64,000 nucleotides of DNA from Halomonas sp. GD1P12 (GTDB lineage Bacteria > Pseudomonadota > Gammaproteobacteria > Pseudomonadales > Halomonadaceae). This document shows positions 26,402 to 34,701 of the stretch, piece after piece. Made by a program: the position numbers and the translations under genes. The stretch lies in the NCBI RefSeq assembly GCF_025725645.1, contig NZ_CP107007.1, forward strand, positions 2,232,001 to 2,296,000, in the 5' to 3' direction. The notes under the pieces were generated by a model. That model was given only the letters and a program-made list of their open reading frames with translations, was not told where the DNA came from and ran no database searches. How positions within the stretch are numbered: position 1 is the first letter of the stretch; each line of letters begins with the position of its first letter.

Positions 26402-26980
26402 TCAGGACTCCTGTTCACGCACGGCGGGGCGACACATCGCCAATACCCCCTCGAGGGCACCGAGGGCGCTATAAACCAGTAGCAGCGCGTAGGTGACGAC
26501 CGTCGAGAAGAAGATATACAGCATGGGCAGCTTGAGCGTCGGCGAGGTCTGCCAGGTACCGTTCTGAGCGTACTGCCAGGCGTAGGGCAGTATCATGAAC
26601 GCGAACGCGCCGATCCCCAGACAGATCAGCGCCTGAAACAGCGCGCGCAGGCGCGGGCTCAGCATGTGGTGGAAAAGCTCGACGCTGATGTTGCGGTTCT
26701 GGCGCAGCACGACGCCGGCGGACAGCGACACCATGTAGATGAAGAGATAGCGCGAAAGCTCTTCGGTCCAGGAGATGGAGATCGGCAGAAACAGCCGCGA
26801 ACAGATTTGCAGCAGGACCGTTCCCGCAATGGCGACCAGCGCCAGCACGGCGAGTGTCAAAAAGCAGGTATCCACCCAGCCGATCAGGCGACCCACCGGC
26901 CCCTGAAGTTTGGGTACCGTCGACATCGAATCCAGACTCTGTAGCGCTTCGTGCTCGAGCGCGTGTTGATCCGAGCTCAT
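26402..26980 (-). CDS. TRAP transporter small permease, DctQ family (second system)
   Basis: A 192-residue membrane protein with four hydrophobic segments after a hydrophilic N-terminus of about 30 residues. The DctQ pattern LLQICSRLFLPISISWTEELSRYLFIYMVSLSAGVVLRQNRNISVELF-type sequence spans residues 55-102. GAGG lies upstream of the ATG at 26980. It is separated from its dctP by 175 bp that contain a terminator-like hairpin, and is followed after two bases by dctM. Confidence 0.88.
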   Translation of the reverse strand: MSSDQHALEHEALQSLDSMSTVPKLQGPVGRLIGWVDTCFLTLAVLALVAIAGTVLLQICSRLFLPISISWTEELSRYLFIYMVSLSAGVVLRQNRNISVELFHHMLSPRLRALFQALICLGIGAFAFMILPYAWQYAQNGTWQTSPTLKLPMLYIFFSTVVTYALLLVYSALGALEGVLAMCRPAVREQES

Positions 26981-27107
26981 AAACGTATCCTCGAGGGGCT
27001 AGCCGCTCTAGAAGTTGAAACTCTTGCAATTCGGTTTTTGCAATGCATGTGTTTGCAAGTAACTATCTTGCGGTTCAGACGATTGCAGCTCTCTACATGG
27101 CCTATAC

Positions 27108-27140
27108 AAAAGTGGGCTGGCCTTGCGACCAGCCCACCTT
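27108..27140 (-). terminator. Hairpin terminator/attenuator between dctP and dctQ
   Basis: On the minus strand the sequence GTGGGCTGG, eight bases, CCAGCCCAC and then TTTTG lies directly after the dctP stop codon (27156). The 9-bp GC-rich stem with T-run is a standard intrinsic terminator. Placed inside the operon, it probably lets most transcripts end after dctP, so that binding protein is made in excess over the permease. Confidence 0.8.
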
Positions 27141-27155
27141 GATTGCCTACCGGCG

Positions 27156-28124
27156 TTACAGGTCCTGAATGGCTTCGAAGAGCTCGCGCTGCTCCGGCGT
27201 CAGCGCCTCGATCACCGCCGGGCGTGCCTGCTCGGCGAAGGCGTCGACGTCGGCTTCGATGAACTCCATGCCGCGCTCGGCGAGTGCCTGCTCCAGACGC
27301 GCCTGGTCCTCGACGAACAGGTCGGCCTCGAAACTCTGCATGGTCTGGGCCGCTTCACGCACGACGGTCTGCAGCTCGTCGGGCATGCTTTCGAGCTGAT
27401 TGCGGCCGATCACCACGTAGATCCAGCTACGTACGTGGCCGGTCATGTTCACGTAGTCCTGAACCTCGTTGAAGCTCGCGCTTTCGATCAAGCTCAGCGG
27501 GTTCTCCTGGCCTTCCAGCGTGTTCTGCTGAAGCGCAGTGAACACTTCGCTGAACGCCATCGGGGTCGGGCGAGCACCGAGCGCCTGCCAGACATCGACG
27601 AATAGCGGCACGTTGGGCACGCGCAGGCGCAGGCCGTCCAGATCGTCCGGCGTGCGAATCGGGCGGTTGGAGGTCAGCTCACGCGGGCCGCGCTCGAACC
27701 AGGCCAGCGGCACCAGGTTGGTGCGCTCGATGATCTGCTCTTCGATTTCGCTGCCGATTTCACCATCGACCGCCGCGTGCAGATGCTCGGAGTCACGGAA
27801 GGCGTAGGGCACCGCCATCATGGCCGCCTTCGGGGCCCAGTTCTGCAGGCTCTCACCGGTGATGGTCATGTCCGCAGTACCGAGCTGGATGCTGTTGATC
27901 ACATCCATTTCGTTACCCAGCTGCTCGCTCGGGTAGAGACGAACCTCGATGCGCCCGTCGGAGTTGGCTTCGACCTCCTCCTTGAACTTCTCGGCGGCCT
28001 GGTGCCAGATGTTCTGTTCATTGGCCAGGTGGCCAAAGCGCAGCGTGTAGTCGGCCGCCAGCGCCGACTGCGCGCTGAAAACCATGGTGGTGAGAACCGC
28101 GCTGGTAAGTAGTTTCTTGATCAT
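27156..28124 (-). CDS. TRAP transporter solute-binding protein, DctP family (second system)
   Basis: A 322-residue periplasmic binding protein with a Sec signal peptide (MIKKLLTSAVLTTMVFSAQSALA). The family's ligand Arg is in DGLRLRVPNVPLF, and SEQLGNEMDVINSIQLGTADM and PTPMAFSEVFTALQQNTLEGQENP are typical. The ATG at 28124 has AGGAG eight bases upstream; a GTG three codons earlier would lie against that site and is rejected. It follows rspB in the manD operon, so L-gulonate or a similar hexonate is the likely solute. Confidence 0.9.
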   Translation of the reverse strand: MIKKLLTSAVLTTMVFSAQSALAADYTLRFGHLANEQNIWHQAAEKFKEEVEANSDGRIEVRLYPSEQLGNEMDVINSIQLGTADMTITGESLQNWAPKAAMMAVPYAFRDSEHLHAAVDGEIGSEIEEQIIERTNLVPLAWFERGPRELTSNRPIRTPDDLDGLRLRVPNVPLFVDVWQALGARPTPMAFSEVFTALQQNTLEGQENPLSLIESASFNEVQDYVNMTGHVRSWIYVVIGRNQLESMPDELQTVVREAAQTMQSFEADLFVEDQARLEQALAERGMEFIEADVDAFAEQARPAVIEALTPEQRELFEAIQDL

Positions 28125-28207
28125 TTTCGTCACTCCTGCACTTTTGCGTTATTGGTTGTTGATCGCGCGTGGGGTTGGTGAGTTAGCGTGTTGGGTGGAC
28201 ATATCCT

Positions 28208-29230
28208 TTAAGCACCGATCTGGATCAGCACCTTGCGGGCTTCTTCCGGGCGATGGTCGAGCATCTCGATGGCATCGGGCATCTCGGCGAGCGGCAGCCG
28301 GTGGCTGACCAGCGCCAGCGGGTCCAGCTTACCGCTTGCCATGAGTTCGAGCACCTCCGGAAACTTGCGGTTGTTGAGCCGCGAGCCGACCAGCGTCAGC
28401 TCCTTTTTGATCACTTCGAGCTGCACCAGATCGCTTGGCTGGACGCTAAAGCCCAAAAGTCCGATGCGACCCGCCGGCGAGGCGAGGCGCAGCATCTGCG
28501 GTAACAGCGCCGGCACGCAGGCAGCGTCGGCGATCAGCGGCACGCCCTCGCCTTGGGTCAGCGCCGTGATTTCCTGTTCGACATCCTGGGTGCGGCTGTT
28601 GAAGACGTGGGTGGCACCCAGGCTCTTGGCCGCCTCCAGGCGCTCGTCGATCACGTCGGTGACGATGATCTCCTCGAGCCCCAGAGCTTTGGCCATCTGC
28701 AGAATGGTCATGCCGATCACACCGGCGCCCAGAATCAGCAGGCGATCGCCCGGGTGCGGCTGCATACGATCCAGCACGTTGGCGGCGATGGTATAGGGCT
28801 CGACCAGCGCGGCGGCGTCCAGGCCGATATGCTCGGGAAGTTTATGCACGTTGGCGGCCGGGACGGCGACGAACTCTTCGAAGCCGCCGTGGCGATGCAC
28901 GCCGATCACTTCCAGCGCGCTGCACACGTTGGGGCGGCCAATGCGACACGGATAGCACTGCCCGCAGCTGATGACCGGATCGACGCAGACGCGCTCGCCG
29001 GCACTCACGCCGTCGACACCTTCGCCCACCGCTTCGATCACGCCGGCGAACTCGTGGCCGGTGATGCGCGGAAAGCGCACGAAGGCATTGTCGCCGTGGA
29101 TGATGTGCATGTCGGAGCCGCAGATCCCGGCGAACGCCACGCGCACCAGCACTTCACCCGCACCGGGGGTCGGCGCATCGACATCGGCGACGCGGTAGTC
29201 GTGGGGCGCGCTTACCTGAAATGCTTTCAT
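28208..29230 (-). CDS. rspB: Zinc-dependent alcohol dehydrogenase, RspB-like (probable L-gulonate 5-dehydrogenase)
   Basis: A 340-residue medium-chain dehydrogenase. Catalytic zinc motifs are GICGSDMHIIHGD and GHEFAGVIEAVGEGV; the structural zinc site is SCGQCYPCRIGRPNVC; the nucleotide site is LILGAGVIGMTILQMAKALG. Overall it matches E. coli RspB, which is encoded beside RspA (ManD family) as here. In Chromohalobacter salexigens the corresponding pair takes part in L-gulonate use, the dehydrogenase making fructuronate; I infer the same here. The ATG at 29230 has AAGGAG upstream. It lies 14 bp after manD. Confidence 0.85.
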   Translation of the reverse strand: MKAFQVSAPHDYRVADVDAPTPGAGEVLVRVAFAGICGSDMHIIHGDNAFVRFPRITGHEFAGVIEAVGEGVDGVSAGERVCVDPVISCGQCYPCRIGRPNVCSALEVIGVHRHGGFEEFVAVPAANVHKLPEHIGLDAAALVEPYTIAANVLDRMQPHPGDRLLILGAGVIGMTILQMAKALGLEEIIVTDVIDERLEAAKSLGATHVFNSRTQDVEQEITALTQGEGVPLIADAACVPALLPQMLRLASPAGRIGLLGFSVQPSDLVQLEVIKKELTLVGSRLNNRKFPEVLELMASGKLDPLALVSHRLPLAEMPDAIEMLDHRPEEARKVLIQIGA

Positions 29231-29244
29231 GGATTCAAAACTCC

Positions 29245-30456
29245 TTACCAGTGCCAGAGAGTGCCGTCTTCCAACCGGTTGACCGGCAGGCTCGCACGCT
29301 TGTAGGGGTACTGCTTGGCCAGCTCTTCGTCGATATCGACGCCGTGCCCCGGGTTCTCGCCGACGAGGAAATGGCCATCCTCGAAGCGGTAGTCGTGGGG
29401 GAATACTTCGTTGGTGGCACTGGTGTGCGGCATGTACTCCTGAATGCCGAAATTGGGCACCCAGGTATCGAAATGGATCGCCGCGCCCATGCACACCGGT
29501 GAAAGATCCGTCGGGCCGTGGAAACCGGTGCGTACGTGGTAGAGCCCGGCCAGATCCGCTAGGCGGCGCACGTGGGTGATGCCGCCGGCGTGGGTGAGCG
29601 TGGCGCGAATGTAGTCGATCCACTGATTCTCGATCAACGCCTTGGCGTCGAACAGGCTGTTGAACACCTCGCCCACCGCCAGCGGCGTGGTGGTGTGCTG
29701 GCGAATCAGCCCAAAGCCTTCCTGGTTTTCCGCCGGCACGCAGTCCTCGAGCCAGAAAAGGTTATAGGGCTCCACCGCCTTGCCAAGGCGTGCGGCCTCG
29801 ATGGGCGTCAGGCGGTGATGGACGTCGTGCAGCACGTGCAGGTCGTCGCCAAAGCGCTCGCGCACGGCGGCAAAAAGCTTCGGCACGTGGTTCAGATATT
29901 TGGACGTGCTCCAGACGTGCTCGGCGGGCAGGTCCGCATCCGCCGGCTCGTAGGGCTCGCCCTCTTTTTTGGCGACGCCGTAGATACTGGCGATACCCGG
30001 CACGCCGGCCTGAACGCGCACTGCCTTGTAGCCCTGCTCGACGTGGCGGGCAACCTCTTCAAGGCACGACTCGATGTCGCGGCCGGTGGCGTGGCCGTAG
30101 ACCATCACGCGCTCGCGGCTCTTGCCGCCGAGCAGTTGGTAAAGCGGCATGCCGGCGAGCTTCGCCTTGATGTCCCAAAGCGCCATGTCCACCGCGGCGA
30201 TCGCGCTCATGGTGACCGGCCCACGCCGCCAGTAGGCACCGCGATACAGATAGTGCCAGATATCCTCGATACGCTGCGGGTCGCGGCCAATCAGCGCCGG
30301 AATGACGTGCTCGTCCAGATACGCGACCACGGCCATTTCGCGCCCGTTGAGGGTGGCGTCGCCGATGCCGTAGGTGCCCTCGTCGGTGACGATCTTCAGG
30401 GTAACGAAGTTACGCCCCGGGGAGGTAACGATGGTATAGGCGTGTTCGATCTTCAT
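29245..30456 (-). CDS. manD: D-mannonate dehydratase, enolase superfamily (ManD/RspA)
   Basis: A 403-residue enolase-superfamily protein of the ManD subgroup. Metal ligands D211, E237 and E263 and catalytic residues R148, Y159 and H213 are all visible ([47 protein letters not shown]), with H313 in [11 protein letters not shown]. The reaction is dehydration of D-mannonate (some members D-gluconate, often slowly) to 2-keto-3-deoxygluconate. It is non-homologous to UxuA encoded at 14492, so the locus has two routes for one step. Its start overlaps the GntR stop by four bases. Confidence 0.9.
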   Translation of the reverse strand: MKIEHAYTIVTSPGRNFVTLKIVTDEGTYGIGDATLNGREMAVVAYLDEHVIPALIGRDPQRIEDIWHYLYRGAYWRRGPVTMSAIAAVDMALWDIKAKLAGMPLYQLLGGKSRERVMVYGHATGRDIESCLEEVARHVEQGYKAVRVQAGVPGIASIYGVAKKEGEPYEPADADLPAEHVWSTSKYLNHVPKLFAAVRERFGDDLHVLHDVHHRLTPIEAARLGKAVEPYNLFWLEDCVPAENQEGFGLIRQHTTTPLAVGEVFNSLFDAKALIENQWIDYIRATLTHAGGITHVRRLADLAGLYHVRTGFHGPTDLSPVCMGAAIHFDTWVPNFGIQEYMPHTSATNEVFPHDYRFEDGHFLVGENPGHGVDIDEELAKQYPYKRASLPVNRLEDGTLWHW

Positions 30457-31199
30457 GGAGCTGCCTCTTCAATGAGGGATTGCGTTTCCTGAGCATCAAA
30501 CATCTCAGGAAAGCGATGAACCAGGTCGGGTAGAGAAACGAGTATTTCGCGCAGGTGGCGGCGCATGGCCTGCTCGGCAAGCGTCACATCGCGCTCTTCG
30601 ATGGCGGAGACGATGTCGACGTGCTGCTCGACCAGCCGCGCGATGGGCGTGGTATCCGGCACGCTCAGATAGCGAACTCGGTCGAGCTGCACGCGCACCT
30701 CCTCGATCACCTTCCAGGCCGCGTTCTGACCAACGGCCAGCGACAGCGTTTTGTGAAAGCGCTCGTCGAGCTGGTAAAAACGCGTGGCATCGTGGGGCTG
30801 AATGCAGCGGCGCTGACGTGCGATCAGCTCGTTGAGCTCGTCGATCACGGAGGCCGCAAGCCCCTTGGCGCTTGCCTGGCGCACTACAGCGACCTCGACG
30901 GCTTCGCGAACGAAGCGCGCCTCGAGCACCGCGCGCTGGGAAATCTTGACGACGAACGTGCCCCGCTGCGGGCGCACTTCGACGAGCCCCGACTCTGACA
31001 GGCGAATGAACGCCTCGCGCACCGGCTGGCGGCTCACCGAGAAGGCATCCGCCACTTCCTTTTCGGACAGCGCTTTACCCGGTGCCAGCACCATCTGGAT
31101 GATGGATTGGCGAAGCACCTGATAAAGGCGTTGGCGCACGGACTCGGTTTCCGAAGTCTCCTGCCATAGTGCCTGTAGTGTAAGATTGACGTCGCCCAT
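30453..31199 (-). CDS. GntR/FCD-family regulator of the manD-rspB-TRAP operon
   Basis: A 248-residue regulator: winged helix at 20-85 ([55 protein letters not shown]) and an all-helical FCD ligand domain at 95-225 with metal-type residues in [21 protein letters not shown] and [13 protein letters not shown]. It heads the manD operon (ATGA overlap) and is divergent from the FMN dehydrogenase gene, so it probably controls both. ATG at 31199. Confidence 0.85.
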   Translation of the reverse strand: MGDVNLTLQALWQETSETESVRQRLYQVLRQSIIQMVLAPGKALSEKEVADAFSVSRQPVREAFIRLSESGLVEVRPQRGTFVVKISQRAVLEARFVREAVEVAVVRQASAKGLAASVIDELNELIARQRRCIQPHDATRFYQLDERFHKTLSLAVGQNAAWKVIEEVRVQLDRVRYLSVPDTTPIARLVEQHVDIVSAIEERDVTLAEQAMRRHLREILVSLPDLVHRFPEMFDAQETQSLIEEAAP

Positions 31200-31242
31200 G
31201 GATACCGCCTGAGAGAGGGTCTCGACCCAAAACCAATGGCGC

Positions 31243-31258
31243 TAGTATGGTAGTATGG
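31243..31258. repeat. Tandem TAGTATGG repeat in a divergent promoter region
   Basis: Two exact adjacent copies of TAGTATGG (31243-31250 and 31251-31258) lie in the 111-bp region between the GntR gene and the divergent FMN dehydrogenase gene. They may be half-sites for the GntR protein or simply a short slippage repeat. Confidence 0.35.
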
Positions 31259-31310
31259 CGAGACAAACAAAAGCCCCCGGACCCTATACTTTGGTTTAAG
31301 GTAAGAGCAC

Positions 31311-32489
31311 ATGAAACGCCCGCGTTATACCGGCAAGAACTATAAAAAAGCCCTGAATATCGAAGACCTGGAGCGCATTGCCAAGCGGCGACTGCCCAAT
31401 TTCGTGTTCGAGTACGTTTACGGGGGAAGCGACGACGAGCATACGCTCAGGCACAACCGCTCGGTGTTCGACCAGTACCTGTTCGAACCCAAAACGATGA
31501 CCAACGTCGGCCCGCGAAAACTCGATACCTCGCTTTTCGGGCGCGCCCACACCATGCCGCTGGCCATTGGCCCGACCGGGTTCAACGGCATGCTTACCCG
31601 CGACGGCGACCTGAAGCTCGCCCGGGCGGCGCGGGACGCCGGCATTCCCTTCGTACTCAGCAGCGTCTCCACCACGCGCCTTGAAGAGATCGCCGCCGTC
31701 GAAGGCCTTACGGCCTGGATGCAGATCTACTTCTATCGCGATCGCGAATTCGTCAAATCGATGATCCGGCGCTGTGCGGATGCCGGCTTCGACGCCATCG
31801 TAGTGACCACCGACAGCGCCATCTACGGCAACCGCGAGTGGGACGTGCGCAACTTTCGCCAGCCGATGAAACCCACGCTTGCCAACCTGCTGCACCTGTT
31901 GACCAAACCCGGCTGGATGAGCGACGTGCTGTGGCCTGACGGGCTGCCCACGTTCAAGAACCTGGACGACCTGCTGCCGCCGGACAAGCGTAACGCCCAG
32001 GGCGCCTCGCAGATCATCGGCCCGCAGCTCGATCCGACGCTCAACTGGGACGACATCGCCTGGCTTCGCGAGCTCTGGCCCGGCAAGCTCATGCTCAAGG
32101 GGATTTTGTCACCCAATGAAGCTGAAATGGCCGTGGATCACGGCGTCGACGGGATCGTGCTGTCCAATCACGGCGGGCGCCAGCTCAACCATTCGCTGTC
32201 GCCGATGGATACGCTGGCCGAGGTGAAAGCGCGCGTGGGCGAGCGCTGTCAGCTGTTCGTCGACAGCGGCTTCAGGCGCGGCACCGATATCATTAAGGCC
32301 CGTGCGCTCGGCGCCGACGCCGTGTGGCTTGGCCGAGCTACGCTTTACGGGCTGGCCGCCGGCGGCCAGCCCGGCGTCGCCCATGCGCTTTCGCTGCTCA
32401 AAAAGGAGATGGAATCGACGCTTGGGCTTCTCGGGCATACGCACCTTGACGCACTCGACGCGACCTGCCTGCGACAGCGTCGCTTTTAA
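31311..32489 (+). CDS. FMN-dependent alpha-hydroxyacid dehydrogenase (LldD/MdlB type)
   Basis: A 392-residue TIM-barrel flavoenzyme that oxidises an L-2-hydroxyacid to the 2-keto acid. It has PLAIGPTGFNGMLTRDGD near 85, TTDSAIYGNREWDVRNF (about 165), the active-site VLSNHGGRQLNHSLSP (His/Arg, about 285) and the FMN phosphate site LFVDSGFRRGTDIIKARALGADAVWLGR. L-lactate, mandelate or a longer hydroxyacid are possible substrates. It has AAGGTAAGAG before the ATG and a terminator after it. It stands next to the gntR-manD operon but does not fit an obvious step of the gulonate pathway. A second family member is at 61613. Confidence 0.88.
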   Translation: MKRPRYTGKNYKKALNIEDLERIAKRRLPNFVFEYVYGGSDDEHTLRHNRSVFDQYLFEPKTMTNVGPRKLDTSLFGRAHTMPLAIGPTGFNGMLTRDGDLKLARAARDAGIPFVLSSVSTTRLEEIAAVEGLTAWMQIYFYRDREFVKSMIRRCADAGFDAIVVTTDSAIYGNREWDVRNFRQPMKPTLANLLHLLTKPGWMSDVLWPDGLPTFKNLDDLLPPDKRNAQGASQIIGPQLDPTLNWDDIAWLRELWPGKLMLKGILSPNEAEMAVDHGVDGIVLSNHGGRQLNHSLSPMDTLAEVKARVGERCQLFVDSGFRRGTDIIKARALGADAVWLGRATLYGLAAGGQPGVAHALSLLKKEMESTLGLLGHTHLDALDATCLRQRRF

Positions 32490-32505
32490 TACCACTCACG
32501 CCATC

Positions 32506-32529
32506 AGGGGCGCTAGCGCCCCTTCTTTA
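32506..32529 (+). terminator. Rho-independent terminator after the FMN dehydrogenase
   Basis: AGGGGCGCTAGCGCCCCT (32506-32523) is a perfect 18-bp palindrome forming a GC-rich hairpin followed by TCTTTAA, 16 bases after the stop codon. Confidence 0.82.
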
Positions 32530-32945
32530 AGCCAAACGATTTCCCAATAAGCGGCCCAAGCGCTGCCCTTTTGTACGTTTTAACCTGTGCTGCCCTTCGA
32601 GCGCGGCCTCTCTTCCAGGCGCTTTCTCTACTGCTTCGAGTGACTAAAAACCCTGTCATGGCATGGGTTTGAGCCATTTCCAATCGCCCAAGGCCTCATT
32701 AATTCGACTTACGCCATTACCGTTTGACACAAAGTCTTTCAACAAGACTACTGACGCATCAAGCTTTCAAAAATTAATCTTCCGCCTCGAAACGCCGATT
32801 AAACAGGTATTCAGGGGCGTTCGTCAGTCATTTGCTATTCACCCATCGACCTTAAACGATCTAATTAAAAAGAATTAGACAGGGGCATCCCCTTCGGTCG
32901 TGGACGAACACCTTGCCTGTTTCCACTGACTCAAGGTGTCGATAC
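32530..32945 (+). promoter_or_regulatory. Gene-free AT-richer stretch and structured leader of the CAP-domain gene
   Basis: I see no convincing gene in this stretch. A 71-codon open frame at 32663-32878 has no ribosome binding site and poor codon use. Near its end are an inverted repeat TCTAATT/AATTAGA (32860-32879), then ACAGG (32879-32883) able to pair with CCTGT (32916-32920), enclosing AGGGG-CAT-CCCCT (32881-32893) and TCGT-GG-ACGA (32898-32907). The outer pairing and the first hairpin compete for the same bases, so this may be a folded regulatory leader. AAGGTG at about 32933 is the ribosome binding site for the GTG at 32946. Confidence 0.35.
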
Positions 32946-33500
32946 GTGAAGATCAAGAAGCTCGGCCTGCCCCATTGGCTTTTATCCAGCGCCTGCGCGC
33001 TCACCCTCCTCACTGCCGGCAGCGCCGCGAGCGCAGAGGACTTTCTGCAGAACAGCCGCGCCGAGAATCGCTGCGAGCTGACCGGCCAGCAGCAGGAAAT
33101 GCTGCGGCTGGTCAACGAAGCGCGTAGCCAGGCACGTCAGTGCGGTACCGAGTACTTCCCCCCGGCCGCCTCGTTGAGCTGGAGCTGCCAGCTCGAAGTC
33201 GCTGCCGAAGGCCACGCCAAAACCATGGCCGAGTATGAATACTTCAGCCATACCGGCCTAGACGGCTCGAAGATTCAAAACCGCGCCGAAGCGACCGGCT
33301 ACCGTTGGCGTGCGCTGGGCGAGAACATCGCCGCCGGTCAGCGTACCTCCTCGAGCGTAGTGCTTGCCTGGCTCGAAAGCCCCAGCCACTGTCGCAACAT
33401 CATGCTCGATGCGTTTACTGAAATGGGCATGGCCAAGGTCGACAACACCCAGTCGCGCTATCTCACCTACTGGGCTCAGGCCTTTGGCAGCGCGCGCTGA
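32946..33500 (+). CDS. Secreted CAP-domain (SCP/PR-1-like) protein
   Basis: About 184 residues with a Sec signal peptide (KIKKLGLPHWLLSSACALTLLTAGSAASA) and a CAP domain: MLRLVNEARSQARQCG, LEVAAEGHAKTMAEYEYFSHTGLDGS (CAP His and Glu), GENIAAGQ, and WLESPSHCRNIMLDAFTEMGMA with the second His. The residues of the conserved CAP cavity are kept. Bacterial YkwD-type members are extracytoplasmic and of unclear function. GTG at 32946 is chosen because AAGGTG lies eight bases upstream; an upstream TTG would lengthen the signal region. It is convergent with creA. Confidence 0.85.
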   Translation: MKIKKLGLPHWLLSSACALTLLTAGSAASAEDFLQNSRAENRCELTGQQQEMLRLVNEARSQARQCGTEYFPPAASLSWSCQLEVAAEGHAKTMAEYEYFSHTGLDGSKIQNRAEATGYRWRALGENIAAGQRTSSSVVLAWLESPSHCRNIMLDAFTEMGMAKVDNTQSRYLTYWAQAFGSAR

Positions 33501-33518
33501 GGCCGCACGCGTGAAGGA

Positions 33519-34004
33519 TCACTCGGTCGGCGTGAGCGCGCCGTAGTGTACGGCGCTAATGGCGTTTTTCGGCGAACCGTCGACGAGTTTGGTGCTGTAG
33601 GTGAGATAAACGAAGGTTTGCGCCTCGGCGTCATGCATGCGCACCACGCGCATGTTCTTGAACAGTGCCGAGCGGCGCTGGGAAAAGACGACCTCCTGCT
33701 CATCGACCTCGGCCGGGTCGAAGACGATCTCGCCGATCTGACGACACGCCACGCTCGCCTCACTCGCCTCTTCGGCCAGGCCCACCGCGCCGGAGAGCCC
33801 GCCAATTTTTGAGTAGGAGAGATAGCAGGCAACGCCCTGCACGTCCGGGTCATCGAAGCGCTCCACCTCGATGGTGTTGTTCGGCCCGAGCATTCGAAAC
33901 TCGGTGCGCACGCTACCGATATGGGCATCCTGGGCCCAAAGCGCCAGCGGCGACAGCGAGACAGCGATGGCAAGCGCGTGCAATAGGGGGCGGGGTGTAA
34001 TCAT
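33519..34004 (-). CDS. creA: CreA-family exported protein
   Basis: A 161-residue protein with a signal peptide (MITPRPLLHALAIAVSLSPLALWA) and the CreA/DUF1131-like core: IGSVRTEFRMLGPNNTIEVERFDDPDVQGVACYLSYSKIGGLSGAVGLAEEASEASVACRQIG-type sequence (residues 28-92), then LFKNMRVVRMHDAEAQTFVYLTYSTKLVDGSPKNAISAV. This is a close match to E. coli CreA in order and length. The molecular role of CreA is unknown. No clear ribosome binding site precedes the ATG at 34004, but it starts the signal peptide properly. It is separated from the creBCD genes found nearby in E. coli. Confidence 0.88.
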   Translation of the reverse strand: MITPRPLLHALAIAVSLSPLALWAQDAHIGSVRTEFRMLGPNNTIEVERFDDPDVQGVACYLSYSKIGGLSGAVGLAEEASEASVACRQIGEIVFDPAEVDEQEVVFSQRRSALFKNMRVVRMHDAEAQTFVYLTYSTKLVDGSPKNAISAVHYGALTPTE

Positions 34005-34137
34005 GAGAGACAAGCCTTTAATGAGTGGCGCAGGGTGGCAAGAAGTCTTTGAAGACAATCGATGGTCCACCCCATTGTTATGCGCCTGACAGCGTATAAC
34101 AATGGCGATGTCCACTATCCAGGGAATGCTCGCTGCC

Positions 34138-34647
34138 ATGATGCGTCGCCTATCAACGCTTTTCGTTCTTTGTGCTCTCGTGAACCTGCCCGCTCATGCG
34201 GCGTGCCCGCGCGAGCCGCAGGCAATCGATCTACCCGCCCAGCCGCTCGACGAAGCGCTCGAGCAGCTGGCCGTGCAAACGGGGTGTACCATCGAAGGCA
34301 AGCGCGAGCTTGCTCGGCTGCGCGCTTCGTCGGTGAACGGTGCCTACCGCCCTGAAGAAGCGCTCTGGGCGCTTTTGCAGGGAACGGGCTGGGAGGGCTA
34401 CACCACCGACGAGGGGCTCGAGGTTTCAAAACGCCAGCAGCGTTGGGTGCTGAAACAAACAGCTGATCTACGTGCACGTATCGAGGAGCACACGGCGCTT
34501 GCACCGGATACGCGCCGCGCCTATCTCGAGGAAATCTACGCTGTCGAACGAAGCGCTCAGGCGCTCGCTTTCGAACAGGGATTCATTAGTGCCGCCGAGC
34601 AGGCGAGCTACCGCCGCAGCCTGTCAGCGATTCGTGACGCTTTGTAG
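34138..34647 (+). CDS. Exported protein with a lone STN domain
   Basis: Signal peptide (MMRRLSTLFVLCALVNLPAHA), then an STN (secretin/TonB short N-terminal) domain at about 25-95: IDLPAQPLDEALEQLAVQTGCTIEG, ASSVNGAYRPEEALWALLQGTGWEG and EGLEVSKRQ. The C-terminal 75 residues are helical with no known domain. Normally STN precedes a TonB-dependent receptor or secretin; here it stands alone. The start could be any of the Met codons at 34102, 34126, 34138 or 34141; none has a strong ribosome binding site. It is divergent from creA and convergent with the type I secretion operon. Function unknown. Confidence 0.7.
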   Translation: MMRRLSTLFVLCALVNLPAHAACPREPQAIDLPAQPLDEALEQLAVQTGCTIEGKRELARLRASSVNGAYRPEEALWALLQGTGWEGYTTDEGLEVSKRQQRWVLKQTADLRARIEEHTALAPDTRRAYLEEIYAVERSAQALAFEQGFISAAEQASYRRSLSAIRDAL

Positions 34648-34669
34648 CGTCTTGACTCCCCGGTTCGAT

Positions 34670-34692
34670 GTCCGGGCGGCCGGCGCCTGGAC
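34670..34692. terminator. Possible terminator hairpin between STN gene and the secretion operon
   Basis: GTCCGGGCG (34670-34678) and CGCCTGGAC (34684-34692) form a 9-bp stem with one mismatch between two convergent genes. No long T-run follows on either strand, so this is a weak call. Confidence 0.35.
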
Positions 34693-34701
34693 ACGCCGGT
34701 A

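Noticed and set aside
32663..32878. 71-codon open frame in the gap before the CAP-domain gene
   Set aside because: No ribosome binding site, low GC at third positions and no family resemblance.
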